Source: Prunella strophiata
Lineage: Eukaryota > Chordata > Aves > Passeriformes > Prunellidae
NCBI GenBank assembly: GCA_036583965.1
Contig: JAZBQD010000030.1
Coordinates: 88,767,300 to 88,831,299 of the forward strand
Direction of reading: 5' to 3'
DNA length: 64,000 bases
Shown: positions 46,390-59,070 of the stretch, in pieces
Numbering within the stretch: position 1 is the stretch's first letter
Layout: the number at the start of each line of letters is the position of its first letter
The notes under the pieces: model-generated
What the model saw: only the letters and a program-made list of their open reading frames with translations
Told to the model about the DNA's origin: nothing
Databases searched by the model: none
Position numbers and translations under genes: made by a program

Positions 46390-49300
46390 GGTTTTGCCTG
46401 AGGAACTGTAAACCTTGTTTTGAAAACAAAATTTTACATAAAATGAGGTAGGAAACTGATACAAGATTTGTAAGAAATGAGAAGAATTAAATGCAAAATT
46501 ACTGTAAATCCATTTCCAGCTCTGTCTCTTTTTCACTCAGTCTCATCTGGTGTATACAATAACTTTCTTCTCCTGCTAACATATCTTAGCTTAAGTCAAT
46601 AGGAAATCTTTGAAATCTGCTTTTCTTACAGCATAACATTGTGTGTTTGGTGAGGGGGTTGTATTAAAACTGGGCTTCCAGTTTTAGAGGCTTGCTTAGC
46701 CTCTATCTCCTGCCTGTCTGCAGTATATGTTTCTGATGCTATCTTCAGAAACACTCAGAAATCCTACCCACAAGAGAAATAGCTTGATTGGGAAACTTGG
46801 GGCACCATTCCTTGTGTCTGGAATGAAGAAAATAGGGAAAAAAAAAAAAAAAAAAAGAAAAAGCATAGGCTTTTTTTAAGCACATCAGGTCAGTTTTCTT
46901 TTCTGCTCTGTCTGAGACTGAAAAGCAACAAAATTATTTTTGATAGAAAAAAATAGTTAGAAGCTGGGCTGTTCTCTCCTGGGACTTCTACTGCCAAAGA
47001 AGTTCCCTGTGCCTCTCTTCTCCCTTGCTGAAGCAATGTGCTAGGGCAGGACTGATGGGGTGACAGGACCCAGACGTGGTAAGGCAGCTGTGTGACACAG
47101 CTCTCTGAGGCACCTGAACCTCAGTGTGATTCCCATCCTCCTGCTGCCATACTCTGTGCTGTTTCACCTTCTTAAAGGTCTGTGTGGGAAGCTCATGTGG
47201 ATGGCAGGAGAATGTGTGAACCCTGCCAGCCCCCATTATTAGGTGCAGGAGATGGGTGCTGCAGGAGGAATATGGTGTAAGGAGTGGCAGTGGGTGGTGC
47301 TTGGAGATAAAAACAGCATCTTCCCACTCCTTCTGTGGGTGCATTGCAGCTGGGCTAGCAGGGCTGGCTGACAGCATTTCCTTCTGGCTCTTGGGCTACT
47401 ATCATTAAATGGTAAATAAATTATTCCAAAGCTCAAGTGGGTACTGAGGAATGGAGGAAGTTTTAAGGCAGAAGCACTGTATTCCTGTATGGATAAGGTT
47501 CTGATAATGATTTGTGAAAGAAAAGATTGCAAAGAGTCATCATGAATCAATTGTCCAGGATTCCTAAAATAAAACAGGATCCTAAGAGATTAATCTTGAG
47601 GGTAGAAACCAGCCCTCCTAACTTGTGAACAAATTACACATGCCTTTCCATTTCAGTCCTTATTTTTCTTCTGCTGCTCCATTTGAGCTGCTCTGATTTA
47701 CCTGAAAATTTAACATCATTGGGTTTACTGGTTTTGTGCAAAGCTCTTGCTTTCAACCACAAAGTTGCCTGGTGTTAGTAGGTTTGCCTGCAAAAATAAT
47801 GTGGAAGTCTTGGTTAAACAAAAGGCTCACCAGCAGCCTGGGCTAGATGTAAGGAAGGTGGAAATGGTGAAAACAGAAATTGGCTTTTTACTAGTTTGAA
47901 AACTTGGCTATGCTGAATCTTAACCAAAAGCATGCCCTGGATGACATTGGTCTGGTTAGTGTTGAGAGCAAATTCTCTACAAGTGTGGGGTCTGTGTGGT
48001 GTCTGACTTACTTTACTAAATTAATTTATCATCTTCAACCTCTGTCACAGTTGCACTGTTCTGTCCTAAAGCTGTCAGAAGGAAGTGCACTTTTTATTGT
48101 TTGCTTGAGGCCATAACGAAAGTACTACCTAGATATGGACTCTTACAGGCAAATGAATACGTTTTGGTAGAGATGACAGCAGTACACAGGATTGCCATCA
48201 TGTACCAAAAGTATGAATTTGTAAATTTAATTGACCAAGAAAGATACTTTGGATAAATGTAGGCATTTATTTCTCTGGGGGTGGAAACTAAAACTGTAGT
48301 CATGTTTCTGTGGAGAACTCTGATGATGGGAATACAAGTGAATTTTATGAATTAAAGGTGGAGAAAGAAATACTTGATAAAAATACAAATGGTGCACAAA
48401 AAAAAGGGAGGGCTACCCTGAAATTCCTTGTGTTTTGCTTTCTTTGGCAAGTTTTTCTGCATTTCAGCTCAGCTAGAATTCCTACTTCTCATTCTCTCTA
48501 GAAGCTATCTTTTTGGCAGCCATGAGAGCCTATGACTAGAGAGGATCACAGCTGAGAAAAGCAACTTTAAAAATAGACAGACTCATCTGTGGTGTCTGGA
48601 GATGCAAATGCTTTGCCTCCTGCTGTGCCACAGTGTTGTGAGAACAGCTCTGTGGTACGTCTTGTCTCCTCCTGGGGTAAGGCCCCCTTAAAGAGATTCT
48701 GCTGCCTGCCCTGGCTGTGGTCCTGCATCCCATTAATAGCACTGATGAATCAGTGAAATAATTGGGAGTTGTTAGGAGGAGATTTTGGGAAAAACCTGTA
48801 CCTGTCTACCTAACCAGGTTTGCAGCAGTCTGATAAACACCTGCCCCAGCACAGCTGATGAGATGAGGACAAGCCACCAGGAGAGCTTCACCACCAGAGA
48901 GGATGTGTGATGGCTGCTCTGGCACCCTCCCCACCAGCCCTTTGCTGCCTCAAGCTGGCATGGTAAAGGCTGTGAGAGGCTCAAAGGCAGGCTAGTTTTC
49001 CTGCTAGAGCCCTGGGCCTGAACCTCCTTTGTTTGAATATTGCCATTGCTTGGTTTAATTTCTGTCAAAGATGCTGGAAGAGGGAACAGTAAGCAAAAAG
49101 CCCTCAGAGGGAGCAGTTTGTCAAGCCCTCAGAGAGGACTCAGCATTGAGTCTCACCAGAGAGGAGCTGGTGCCCAAGCTTTTTTGGTGTCAGAGATGGC
49201 TGATGCTTTTGCTTTATTTAGAAGGTTGTGACTACAGGAGAGGGGATGAAGATACTGGCAGGCCTGGGCAGATAGTATCAGTCTCATTAAGAAGAGAAAA

Positions 49301-50878
49301 ATGTGAAAATCCTCATGGGGAGGCAGGACCCATCTTCCTGGGCTGGAAAGGGCCAGGGCCTACTCAGCTCTTAAGGTGGGACCTGACACAGCCATTGTAA
49401 AGCAAGAGCCAGGGGGCCATGGGCAGCCTAAAGCAGAAAAATCAGGACTGGTTTTGCCCACTGGGCTCCCAAAGCTGAATGATGCTCTCTTAATCAAACT
49501 GTCCTGTAATTCATTTTCTCTGCTTGTTTCTCCTGCCTAAGCAGTTCCTGCTGTGAAGGAGAGCTGTTGTTTTCTGTTGTGATTCTTCAGAGCTGAAAAC
49601 CCTGTGAGCCACCATGCAGGAGGAGAGTGGGGCACTTCCCTGGCTCCCTGCACACGGGTGCTGCAGGACAGGGCCACTGGGAGTCTCCTCAGGCTCTGCA
49701 GGCAAGGTTGCCACAACTTTTTTGCCTTCCTTCCTTGGCCCTGCCCCTCTGACTCTATCCCAATTTCTTCTCCTCACCTGGTGCCTGGACAGAATAGATG
49801 GACACAGACCCTGCTTACCAACACCTCCCTCTTGTCCTGGGTGCAGGCCCAGCCTGTTGCCCCTTCTGGTGTCTCAGACCATGTGTTCACCATTGCCCTA
49901 GTCCTGGCTGTCATCACTAATCACCAGAAGACTCAGTGTGGAAGGGCCCTCTAGGGGACTTCTCATCCCACCTGCCCCTCAGGTCAGGCCTGCTGACTGC
50001 TCCTGATGGTACCTTTGTCTGTGAGACAGCACTGCTGTCCTCACTCAGTCAAGGAGGTCACTTGGGCAGAGATGCAATGCTGCAGTGGAGGAAGAACAAA
50101 GCTGGTGAGCTCTCTGGGAAGTTTTATTCTTCCCTTACAAGAATCTCAGTGCTGCTTGGAGGTAATGGGATGCAAAGAGAAGTATTTCCATGCCACGGGC
50201 AACTATGCCAGCATCCTTGCCTGTAAAATTTCACTCATCTGAGTATTTGTGTGTGGCAGGGGCTGAGTGTTCAAAACCAGACATTAGGGGCTTTGAAATG
50301 GCATAAACCAGAAGTGAGTTTTCTTTTGCAGGGAATAGGGAATGATGTTCTGCTGAATATATTCATACACAACTCTGACAGCACTGTTAGTGTTACTTAA
50401 ACAGGTAATCTCAAATCTGTTGTGATATCCATGAGAAGCAAGATTTGTATTTTAATTAATTCAATAAGACATCAAAAGGCAAAGAAAATAGGATCTGCCT
50501 CTCAGCTGCAGATGTCCACCATTAGATGCTGACATTTCAATTAGTTACTCATCCTCCAATAGTCAGGGGAAAGAGAGAGGCCTCTCTAAACTCTGATTCA
50601 CGACACTTTTTAGAATGTCTACTTTAGGATGAAATTAATCAAACCTTAGAAAATTTCAGTTCCATTCTGTAGACTGCAAAGAAACCTGGCAGGATCTCTT
50701 ACAGCACAGACATCTGAAGCTGGTGAGATGAAGCACAGCCAGGGTGGCAGGAGGGAGTCCCAGCTGCTCTGATGTACCTTGTCACTCTTTACTCACCCTC
50801 AGTTGTGCAGCCGGTGATTTCTTGCAAGCCCTGGATGTCCTCCCAGGGTTTTCCCTCCTGCCTTTGGTGCCACAGGGA

Positions 50879-51066
50879 CCGCTGAGGCCGCTAGATGGGG
50901 GTGCAGGATCTCCTGCAGGATCCGTCCCCCAGCCCCAGGGTCCTGCTCAGGGTGTGCTGCTCAGCGGTGATCCCGGGCAGGAGAAGCTCGGGGGTGCTTT
51001 CCCGGGACTCCAGCCCTGGCTCTGTGCCTCGCTGGCTCAGCTGGTGCCACACACGGGCCCGGGTGG
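50879..51066. other. CpG-rich patch next to the LTR
   Basis: About ten CpGs fall in under 190 bases (several CCCGGG and GGCCG/CGG words), in a window that is otherwise CpG-poor. It ends about 35 bases before the LTR. It is too short for a standard CpG island. It may be an unrecognised repeat or a regulatory element. Confidence 0.45.
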
Positions 51067-51095
51067 GATGTGAGCCCATCATGGATCCTGCTGAA

Positions 51096-51101
51096 CATGC
51101 T
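51096..51101 (+). repeat. Target-site duplication, left copy (CATGCT)
   Basis: CATGCT directly precedes the TG of the solo LTR and is identical to 51724-51729. Confidence 0.9.
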
Positions 51102-51505
51102 TGTCAGAACCCAGGACATCCCTCTGGCTGCCCTGGATGGCTTGAGCCCCTGGCAGGGGGCTCAAAGACCTTGGCACAGAGCCCAAGACCCCTGTGCCTT
51201 TGATTTTGAGCCATGGAAAAAATTACTAACCTTATATGAAGAGTTACAAGCCACAAAAATTAAGTAGAATAATAATAAGTTTATCACAGGGTGAAAAAGT
51301 AGAATTTTGGGGTTCTTTAGAATGAGGGTTCAGGAGTCAAGATGGAGGAATTTGGGCGTGTTCTGTCCTTCTTTCTCCTTCTTCATAGCCTCCATCTTCT
51401 GGGTGATGGTGACACTTTTGGATTGGCTTAGAGTAGAGTAAGACTATGTAACATAAGTGATAGGTATTGGAAAATAACTGTAAATAATGTACACGTAGTT
51501 TTTAG

Positions 51506-51513
51506 TATAAAAA
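51506..51513 (+). promoter_or_regulatory. LTR TATA box
   Basis: TATAAAAA sits about 100 bases before the LTR poly(A) signal, as expected for an LTR promoter. Transcription would start near 51535 and run rightwards, away from RASA3. Confidence 0.65.
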
Positions 51514-51605
51514 GACAACACCGCCCAGAGGTGGGCAGTGTGCTGTGGACTGACCTGCTGAACAGACCTCGGCTGGTCAGGGAGAAAATTTGTTAGATAA
51601 GAAAT

Positions 51606-51611
51606 AATAAA
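51606..51611 (+). terminator. LTR poly(A) signal AATAAA
   Basis: AATAAA within the R/U5 boundary region of the solo LTR. Confidence 0.65.
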
Positions 51612-51723
51612 CAACCTTGAAAACTGCACAAGAAGCCTCCTGACTCCTCCTTAGTTCTCGGGCCAGAACACAGAGACTTTCTCACTGATGGGGTCATCTC
51701 GAGCTCCTGAGAGACCTCCAACA

Positions 51724-51729
51724 CATGCT
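51724..51729 (+). repeat. Target-site duplication, right copy (CATGCT)
   Basis: CATGCT directly follows the CA end of the LTR and matches 51096-51101 exactly. Confidence 0.9.
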
Positions 51730-54700
51730 CTGAGGGCTTACACTGAGTCCTTTTTCCTGTGGCTCCTGGGGTGGGACAGGACCACACCTGGCCAGGTACA
51801 AAGCTGGGGCTGCTCCACCAGCCCTGGATGCCCCAGGAAGCTGCCAGGACCCAGTGTGGCCTCCCAGACAAACTGGAGTGGCAGAACCCGAGCAGGTTGG
51901 TTCAAGCCTTGCATGGCAAGCCCACAGTGCTTTCAGTTTGTACTGGATGCCAGATAAAACAATATTCCTGCTTGACAGAGGGCAAGCATGAGAAAAGTAA
52001 AGCCCTCCTGCTTCAGTGCAAGGAGAGTGGCAATTCTCATGTGGTACCACTTAGTTCTAGGGCACCAAAGCAGCAATGAATTTCCTGATCATTGCTTTTG
52101 GTTTACTTTGTACTTCTTGTATTGCATATGTGGGATCTTGTTCTAATTTTTAATAATCTCTGGTCCCCTGATTTGCTGTTCTGTCCTCTTTTCCAAAGTG
52201 CAAAGGGAAATGCACTTGAATGGGTGAGCTGCTCATCCTTATTGTTAAACTCACACTGGAAAATGGCTGTGTATTTAAATCTCCAGTAGCAACAAGTGAT
52301 TCCTGTGGTGTGGATCAGAGAGCTACAGGTGACCCTGTGGTCATATCTGGGGTGGCTGGGAAGAAAACCTAAGGCCAGAGGGCCTTACAGAATTAATACA
52401 GTACATCCCCATCCACATTAGAGCTGCCCCAAATTATTTCTGTTCTGAAGAAAAAAAATTTAAAAAATTATAAACAAGTGTGAAGGATACTGGCATCCCC
52501 AAATTTGGAAGTGGGTATATCATCCTATTGTTTTTGCAAGCACTAGAAGGACAAGAATGCTACTGTATTTGATCAATCTTGTGAGTCCTGAATCTTGTGA
52601 GACTCCTTTAGAGCTCCTCAGCTCTCTGACCTGGAACAACTCTCAAGTGCATCCTTAAGACACAGAAATCATCCTCTGTGCCTTACTGGTTTGTTTGCAG
52701 GGATCAGGTGGGGTTATCAGCAGAGTAGAGTCCTTAGTAGAGAGCTGCTGGCAAACCTCTGCTCCTGTGCTGGTGTCCAGGCACCAGAGAAGCTGGGCTG
52801 GACAAGGCAGGACAGAGAAGGAGCAGTGCTAAACAGGCACCCATGTCTTGGGAGCTGCTCACACCTGAACCTCAGCTGCACAGGGGAGACATTTTCTCCA
52901 CAGCTTGCTTTCATGTGCCCTCCTGAGCATCACACATTCTGACCTTAATCAGACTCTGACCTCCACAGCCCCTCCTGCTGTCACTGAGCTCCCCTGGCAT
53001 GGGGCATGGCTGCTGGCAGCTCTCCTGGAGGAGCAGACCCTGCTCCCCACAGGCTACCAGCCATCCCTGGCAGGACTGTGTGAGCCCAGGGAGTTTGCCA
53101 GAGATGCCCAGCTGGCACTGGGGAGGCTGCACCATGTGGCCATGGAGCACCTCTCCAGGGCACATCCTGGAAGGGGAAGCATAAATCATGCTGGCTGTGT
53201 GGCTTTCTCCCAGTGCTCTGCACAGACCAGCTGATCTCTTTTTGTTTGCTCTGTGGTTTTTCCCTGGCAGGCACGTGACCTGCAGATATCCCTTCTCAAG
53301 AAATGTTTGCCAATGCTTGGAGCTGGGAGTGCAGCACTTCTCAGCCAGCTCTTCCTCTGCAACACCCCTAAATGGCAGCATTTTGTGCCTTTCCCCCAGG
53401 CAGACATGGGCAGGGCTGGCAGGAGCTGCTGCTGGGGGCACAGGCTGCTTCCAGCTGTGTTTGCCAGAGACTGGCTGTTTTGTGCTCTGGTTAGCTGAGC
53501 TGTCTGTCTCCAGATGCTGGAGTATCTCACTCTTGGCTGTGAGGGCTGACATGCACCAGCTGAGAAGCAGATCCTAATTTAAACAGAAAAACAGAGCTTC
53601 AGTCTGCTTTTCCATAAGTCCAAGTCGTTTTATGCAGAGGAATTACTCCCATTGTATGGTGCTGTGGTTGGTGCAGGGTGAGGCTGTGATCTCTAATGCT
53701 AAGGGCTGTGCTGAAGCCATGCTCCTTTTCCTTCAATGTGTGGCTTTTTTTAGGTGAATATCTGCTCTCACCCCATTTACTACTTAAGTTCCTGCTGCTG
53801 GTCTGTCTCACACCCATTTTCTGTCATCTAAATTTTGCCTTCTTTCACTGTGGTCATTGCTTTTGTAGTACAAAGTACAGATTTGGTGGGAAGGGCTGTG
53901 GGCAAACCACAAAATTAGGTTCATCTTGCACCAGTGAGGTGGGTTTGGTCCAGGCTGCTCTTCTCAAAGTGACACGGGGGCAAATACAAAGACTATGAGA
54001 GAAGAAACCAGTGTTAGATACAATATTCCTTTCCACTGCTGTTTTGTTTCTCTTAGACACAGGTGAGATGGTGCTGGAAGATTTACACTCAGCTAAAGGT
54101 GAAGAGGCCATTTCCCACTGATAAGAGCTCTGTGTTCCATGTGTTTGTTCAGAGGCTGGGGAGGGCACTACTGGCCTAAAACCCAGCAGAAATATTTTCA
54201 GCACTGAGAAGCTCTCTATGATTTGCAATAGAAAATTAAGAAAAGGGTGAATAAAGAGCAAATTCAGCTATGAGAAACCTGCTGGAGGTTAAACCTCTGC
54301 TTTGGCTGCCCTCCAGGGCATGTTGGCTTCGAGGGTGAGAGAGGTGTTGCATGCTCTAGGTGAACTTTTGCTTTAAACACTGAGCATAATGGTCTGGGTA
54401 AGCCACCTCTTCCTGGTGCAGTGAGAGCCACACAGCCAAAAACTCCTTATCCAGGTATCCTTCAGTCTGCTCTGTCACAGCTGGGCTGTCTGGCAGTCCA
54501 GCACTCACCAACAGAGGACTTCCCCCATCTCACTCAGCAGAGATCTGAAAATTGCTCTGGGAGATGTTTTTGGTACAGTGAGGGTATGAAACACTTTTAT
54601 CAGCCCAAGTCACACACACTTCCTCTTGTTTAACGGGTTTTGAAAGCTTTAACCTCAGGGTTTTGAATTATCAGCAAACAAAACAAGACTTGGATTCAGT

Positions 54701-55216
54701 TGTGAGGCCTTGGTGGATTATGCTTCACCCTGAGTAACAGCTCCAGCATCCCACTGTCTGCTCTCCCCTGAGCCATTCTCTGGACTGAAGGCTCTTGGAG
54801 GCACAGAGGGATTTTATGTGCATCCTCTTCACTGCATACACAGATTCCACCTCACACAATCCCTGGGGGCTGCTGCTGGTGTTTCCCTGGTTGAGCCCTG
54901 AGCTGATCCCAAGCACTCACTCCTGAGCATGATGTGTTTCTGCTGTGCTAGAGGAGAAGCAGAAATGATCTGTCACTGCCTGTACAGCTCCTGACTCCAA
55001 GAAACAGTTTCTGAAGCAAGTCCAGGGGACATAACTTCAGGGGCCCCTGATAAACTCTGGAGTCAGGTGAGGTAAATCACAGGAGCTGCTCATCATTCAG
55101 TTCCCTTGAAACAGAGGAGCTGAGCATCCTGCTCAGATTTCCTTGATGAGAGAAAGACCTGTGCAGTCTTAGATCCTTTCAAATCCTACCAAAACTAAGA
55201 GCTGGCATATTAATCT

Positions 55217-55241
55217 AAAAAAAAAAAAAAAAAAAAAAAAA
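55217..55241 (+). repeat. A25 homopolymer
   Basis: An uninterrupted run of 25 A. It could be a retrotransposed tail, but no matching flanking duplication or parent sequence is visible, so I call it simple sequence. Confidence 0.85.
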
Positions 55242-58200
55242 GCACCTCAAAGTCCTGCTAAGCACAGAACAGCAGTTCCCAAACTTCTCTGTTGCCTACT
55301 GTGTTTTTTGCTGGGAGCCACTGGTCCTACAAACCCTCTGGACAACATGAGCTTGCATCTGTAAATCTCTAAGGTAGAAGGTGCCAAACCAGCCAGACCC
55401 CACTGCCACCACTGTTACCCCAAATTCAGTTGCAGAATGCATGCTGGGGGTGTTGGGGTACCCCTGTGACACTCAGGGGTGCTCACTTGCTGCCACCACT
55501 GTCTGTGCTTGGGACCTGGCAGCAGCACCACTGGAGCTGTGGCAGTGTCTCACCCAGGGAACTGATTTCACCCAGGTATCCAGAGATTGGCAGAAACTCA
55601 AGTGTGAGCTGTCTGTCTGTCAGCTGGCCCTTCAGTGAGGGGGGGCTGAAGACACTGTGTCTGTTGACTATTAGAATTATGAAAGAAATGAGAAATCTGC
55701 CTTCCTCCAAAGCCTCCCAGCAAAGCTTCTTTTGGTCAGGCTGCCAGAGGGCTGAAGAGTCTGAGCAGTGCTGACCCCTGAGGGTGGCCACTTAGTCCTC
55801 GATGGTGCAGGGCTGTCTGCAGCACAGCTGCTGCAGCTCAGGCTGAGGCATCCAAAATCCATTCCAAGGTCACTTCAGTTTTCCTTCCTGTAGGACTTGC
55901 CTCCACGTCAGCAGCCCTGTGGTGTTTGTTGGAACTACAGATAATTTTCCATCTTACAAAGCACAAGGTTTGCTGCAGCACAGTGGTAAAATCTCCCACT
56001 TACTCCATGTTTCTCTTGTAACATTTTCCCCCCCTGCCCTGCCTCCATCAATGGGGCTGACACGTTTTCTTCCAAGTTACCAGTGCACATCTGCCAGCAA
56101 CTTTCCACTGTCATGGCAGGTCCTGCTGTATTCCTCAAAAGCACATAAACACTTTCTCTTGCTGCAACCAAATCAAAGTTTGTGTATCAGATACATCATC
56201 AGCAAATATTGGGCAATTCTTGTATTTGCCCCTGGCAATGCTGCACAGGGAAGTAAGTGTCACTGGATGTCAGCACAGTCTGTGTCCCTAGAAGCTCTGG
56301 AAAGCATAATTCCCTTTTTCATGATGTAAATGCCTTTTGGAGCTGAAGAATTTAATCTGATGTTCATGCAGCCTCCTTGAGAGGCTAAGGGCAGTGTTTC
56401 CTTGATTGCCATTGAGTGGATCCCATCAACCATGCAGCTGCAGATGGAAATAGCTTTTCATAAGATAAGCCTTCTTCTTCTATTCTTTTCCCTGAGATCA
56501 TTTCTGCTGTAGGAAATATGTTGTTCAGAGCAATGGGCTTGCAGGGGGCCAGCAAGGCATCCCTGCAAGCTGGATTTTTTCACTCTGTTCTGAATTTTCT
56601 TGGCACAACTACACAAAAACAATGCAGAGAGCTGCCTTGCAGGAAAGTGGATGTCCTGTAGGCCGTGAGCTGATGTTTTCCAGACAATGTCTGGCAGCAA
56701 AGTGCACTCTGCTCCAATTCTTCAATGTCTTCAAGAGGTGGGTAATAGAATCAAATATAGGTGTCCAAGAACAGACTTGACTTGTCTGTTTCTATCTATC
56801 TTTTCATGTACTTAACACAAAAAAACACCACTAGGACCTCAAATTGAGTTCCCTACTCAAACCTGTAAATATTTTTTGGAACTCCTACTTTGCAGTTTGC
56901 AGTCTGAGCCTGTCCCACTCTCTCTGCTCATCCCTGGGGAGCTGGTGGGGCTGGCTGAGGCTAGCCCTGGTCAGCTGAGAGCCTGGCAGAGTCTGCAGTC
57001 ACCAGCACTCAGCAGGGGCCCCTTGGCAAAGACATGATGTGAGCATGGTCAATAAAATGCTGATTTTCATGCAAGGAGTTGGAAAGGTCATAGAGGGGGG
57101 AAATGGTCAGGAGAGGTTGGCATGGCCTGACTCATCACTAAATTAGCACAGTGGTAAAGCTAATCTCTTGAGATGGTCAATGTAAAATGACACGCAACTC
57201 GTGTCTGCAGAAACACTGCTTGTAATATTAAGGTTAGTTTTGGGTTTAGCTGTGAATAGCTCAATGGTGCTACCTCATGGCCAGAGAGAAAACTACTTCA
57301 CCCTTGTATTTATTTTTAAATTTTTTTAAAATTTTTGATTTATCCTGTAAGTGACAGACTTGCCACTGGAGTCTCTTACTGCTGGACAAATGTTCCAAGT
57401 ACATCCAAATCTCCAGCTGCATACATGGGGATTATTTTTTTGTTTTGTTTTGTTTTTGTGGAGATGGAGTGCAGACTTAAAAGCTGCAAGGTTCACAAAG
57501 TACTTCTGTTGAACGTAAAGTTTCTGTTTGTCCTTCTCCTGCTGCCTAGCAGTGTTGTACCCATCTCAGACAGGAGCTCTTTGGCACAGGGGCACCTTCT
57601 GAGCTCTGCTGCCCAGCTCCCTGCAGAGGAGGACGTGGTGGTGCAGCCACCACAGCTGGCTGGCATTGCAGCTGGCCCCTACAGGCACCATGCCCTGTCT
57701 TGGGAAAGATAAAGTTAGGAACAAGCCAAAAAGAAACTGCTCAAGGCCTCTAAAATAGTTGCCAATGGAAGCCTGATTCTTTTGGGCTTTTTGTTCTTTC
57801 CCCCATTGGATGCCAACAGTCTTCTTTTCAATACCAGCTGGAAAAAGATCAAGCACCAAAGCATACTAGAAGTGACTCATGGTTTGGAAAATTGGTCTGG
57901 CATGGGAACCCCTCATTCCCTTTCACCACCTTGTTTCCAGCCCTGGCACAGAGTATTTCTGTGCTGCTAAATAAAAGAGAACTGGGGACCCATCAGGAGG
58001 CCACTGGCTGTTACCTGCAGATTTAAGCCCCACTGATTGCTTTCACACTGTATCACACCCACCCTGGGGCTCTTCTGAGCCACAGGTGGCACCTCTTGGA
58101 CCCAAAGACATGTTTGTGTTTTGCTGTCTCCTTTTGGTGCAAAGGGTCAGAAGTGCTGTGAGACCTCACAGTGCAGCCCCCAGCAGCTGCTTTATACCAG

Positions 58201-58739
58201 ACACCAAAGGTGGGAGGGTGTCCCCACAGTCAGTGATTTTATGAGCTAACTCCAGCTCCTGCAAAAGATTCAAAGCCTCCATCAGATGGAGAGCAAAGCC
58301 TGCAGAGCTAAGCTTGATGTGGTTCTGCATTGACTGAGGCTGAACCCACAGCTCCTCTGGGACTGACACCACCTCTCCTTCATCAAATCAGCCCCTGGGC
58401 CAAGAAAGCTTCTCTGTGGGGTAGCAGACAGAGCAATAGTTATCCAGTTTGTGCACCAGAAATTAGCTGTTTGCCAAAAGCTCCTTCAGTGGTTCTGAAA
58501 AAAGTTAGAGGTACATTGCAAAATGATCCTCATGTACAGCATATTGGACCTGATGAGATGCAAGATTTTAGGGTCTCAGTGACAGAGACACATCTGGTGT
58601 TTGTAAGAGAAAAACAGTCACCCTCTGAGGAAATTTGTGTTGGGACCTCTGTAACTGGTGCCTTCCTGCTGCTTTCTTGTGGAGATGGGTACACACACCT
58701 TGGTAGCTAAGCTGAGCTGGAGTACAGAGCCATGTGGGA

Positions 58740-59070
58740 GGACAGACTGTGTAAGAATAAGAGTGCTGAAGGCAATCTCACCCCTGAAGAGTTGCAGCTG
58801 TGCTAATTAGCCACAATTAGTGCCCTTAATAAGCCACAGGTATATCCTGTGAGGCTGAGTGTTGTAAAAGGGTGGGCTAGCAAGGTGAGAGGTGAACAGG
58901 AGCTAGTAGGCAGTGCTATGGTGAGGAGCTGCCTCTGAGAGATAACAGAGAAGGTATGGGAATTTTTGCAGCAAGATAACATCTTAGGACTTGTTGACAC
59001 AGCTGGTGACCCTGTCTATGTCTCTAATGAGAGAGCCAAGCTCCTGTAACAAAGTGTTTGCAGCTCTTTA
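58740..59070 (+). mobile_element. Possible degraded LTR or other promoter-bearing repeat
   Basis: The stretch has a TATA-like TTGTAAAAGGG (58862-58872) preceded by CTAATTAG, CAATTAG and CTTAATAAGCC, the layout of many avian LTR U3 regions. The wording resembles dispersed bird repeats that I half remember. I could not find TG...CA ends with matching duplications, so its identity and limits are uncertain. Confidence 0.3.

Larger units (their letters stand above)
45571..51101. other. Intergenic region downstream of RASA3
   Basis: I see no gene. Local GC-richer blocks (about 45600-46300 and 48850-50150) carry overlapping chance frames on both strands. There is an A19 run at 46838-46856, a 10-bp-stem hairpin at 46364-46389 and a CpG-rich patch just before the LTR. 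Confidence 0.7.
51102..51723 (+). mobile_element. Solo LTR of an endogenous retrovirus (ERVK/class II-like)
   Basis: The 622-bp element starts TGTCAGAACC and ends CTCCAACA (TG...CA), and is bounded by perfect 6-bp duplications CATGCT, the length typical of class II (ERVK-type) insertions. Inside are a GAGCCCC...GGGGCTC hairpin near the start, a TATA box TATAAAAA (51506-51513) and a poly(A) signal AATAAA (51606-51611), giving U3-R-U5 order on the + strand. No internal retroviral genes are present, so it is a solo LTR left by recombination between two LTRs. I recognise the sequence as songbird-type from memory, without a database search. Intact duplications suggest a fairly young insertion. Confidence 0.9.

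Noticed and set aside
46838..46856. A19 run as the tail of a processed pseudogene
   Set aside because: No coding-like sequence precedes it and no flanking duplication is visible; treated as simple sequence.
51287..51675. Smaller LTR hypothesis, 51292-51670 with CAGGG/CAGAG duplications
   Set aside because: The duplications differ by one base. The larger element 51102-51723 has perfect 6-bp duplications and includes the same TATA and poly(A) signals.
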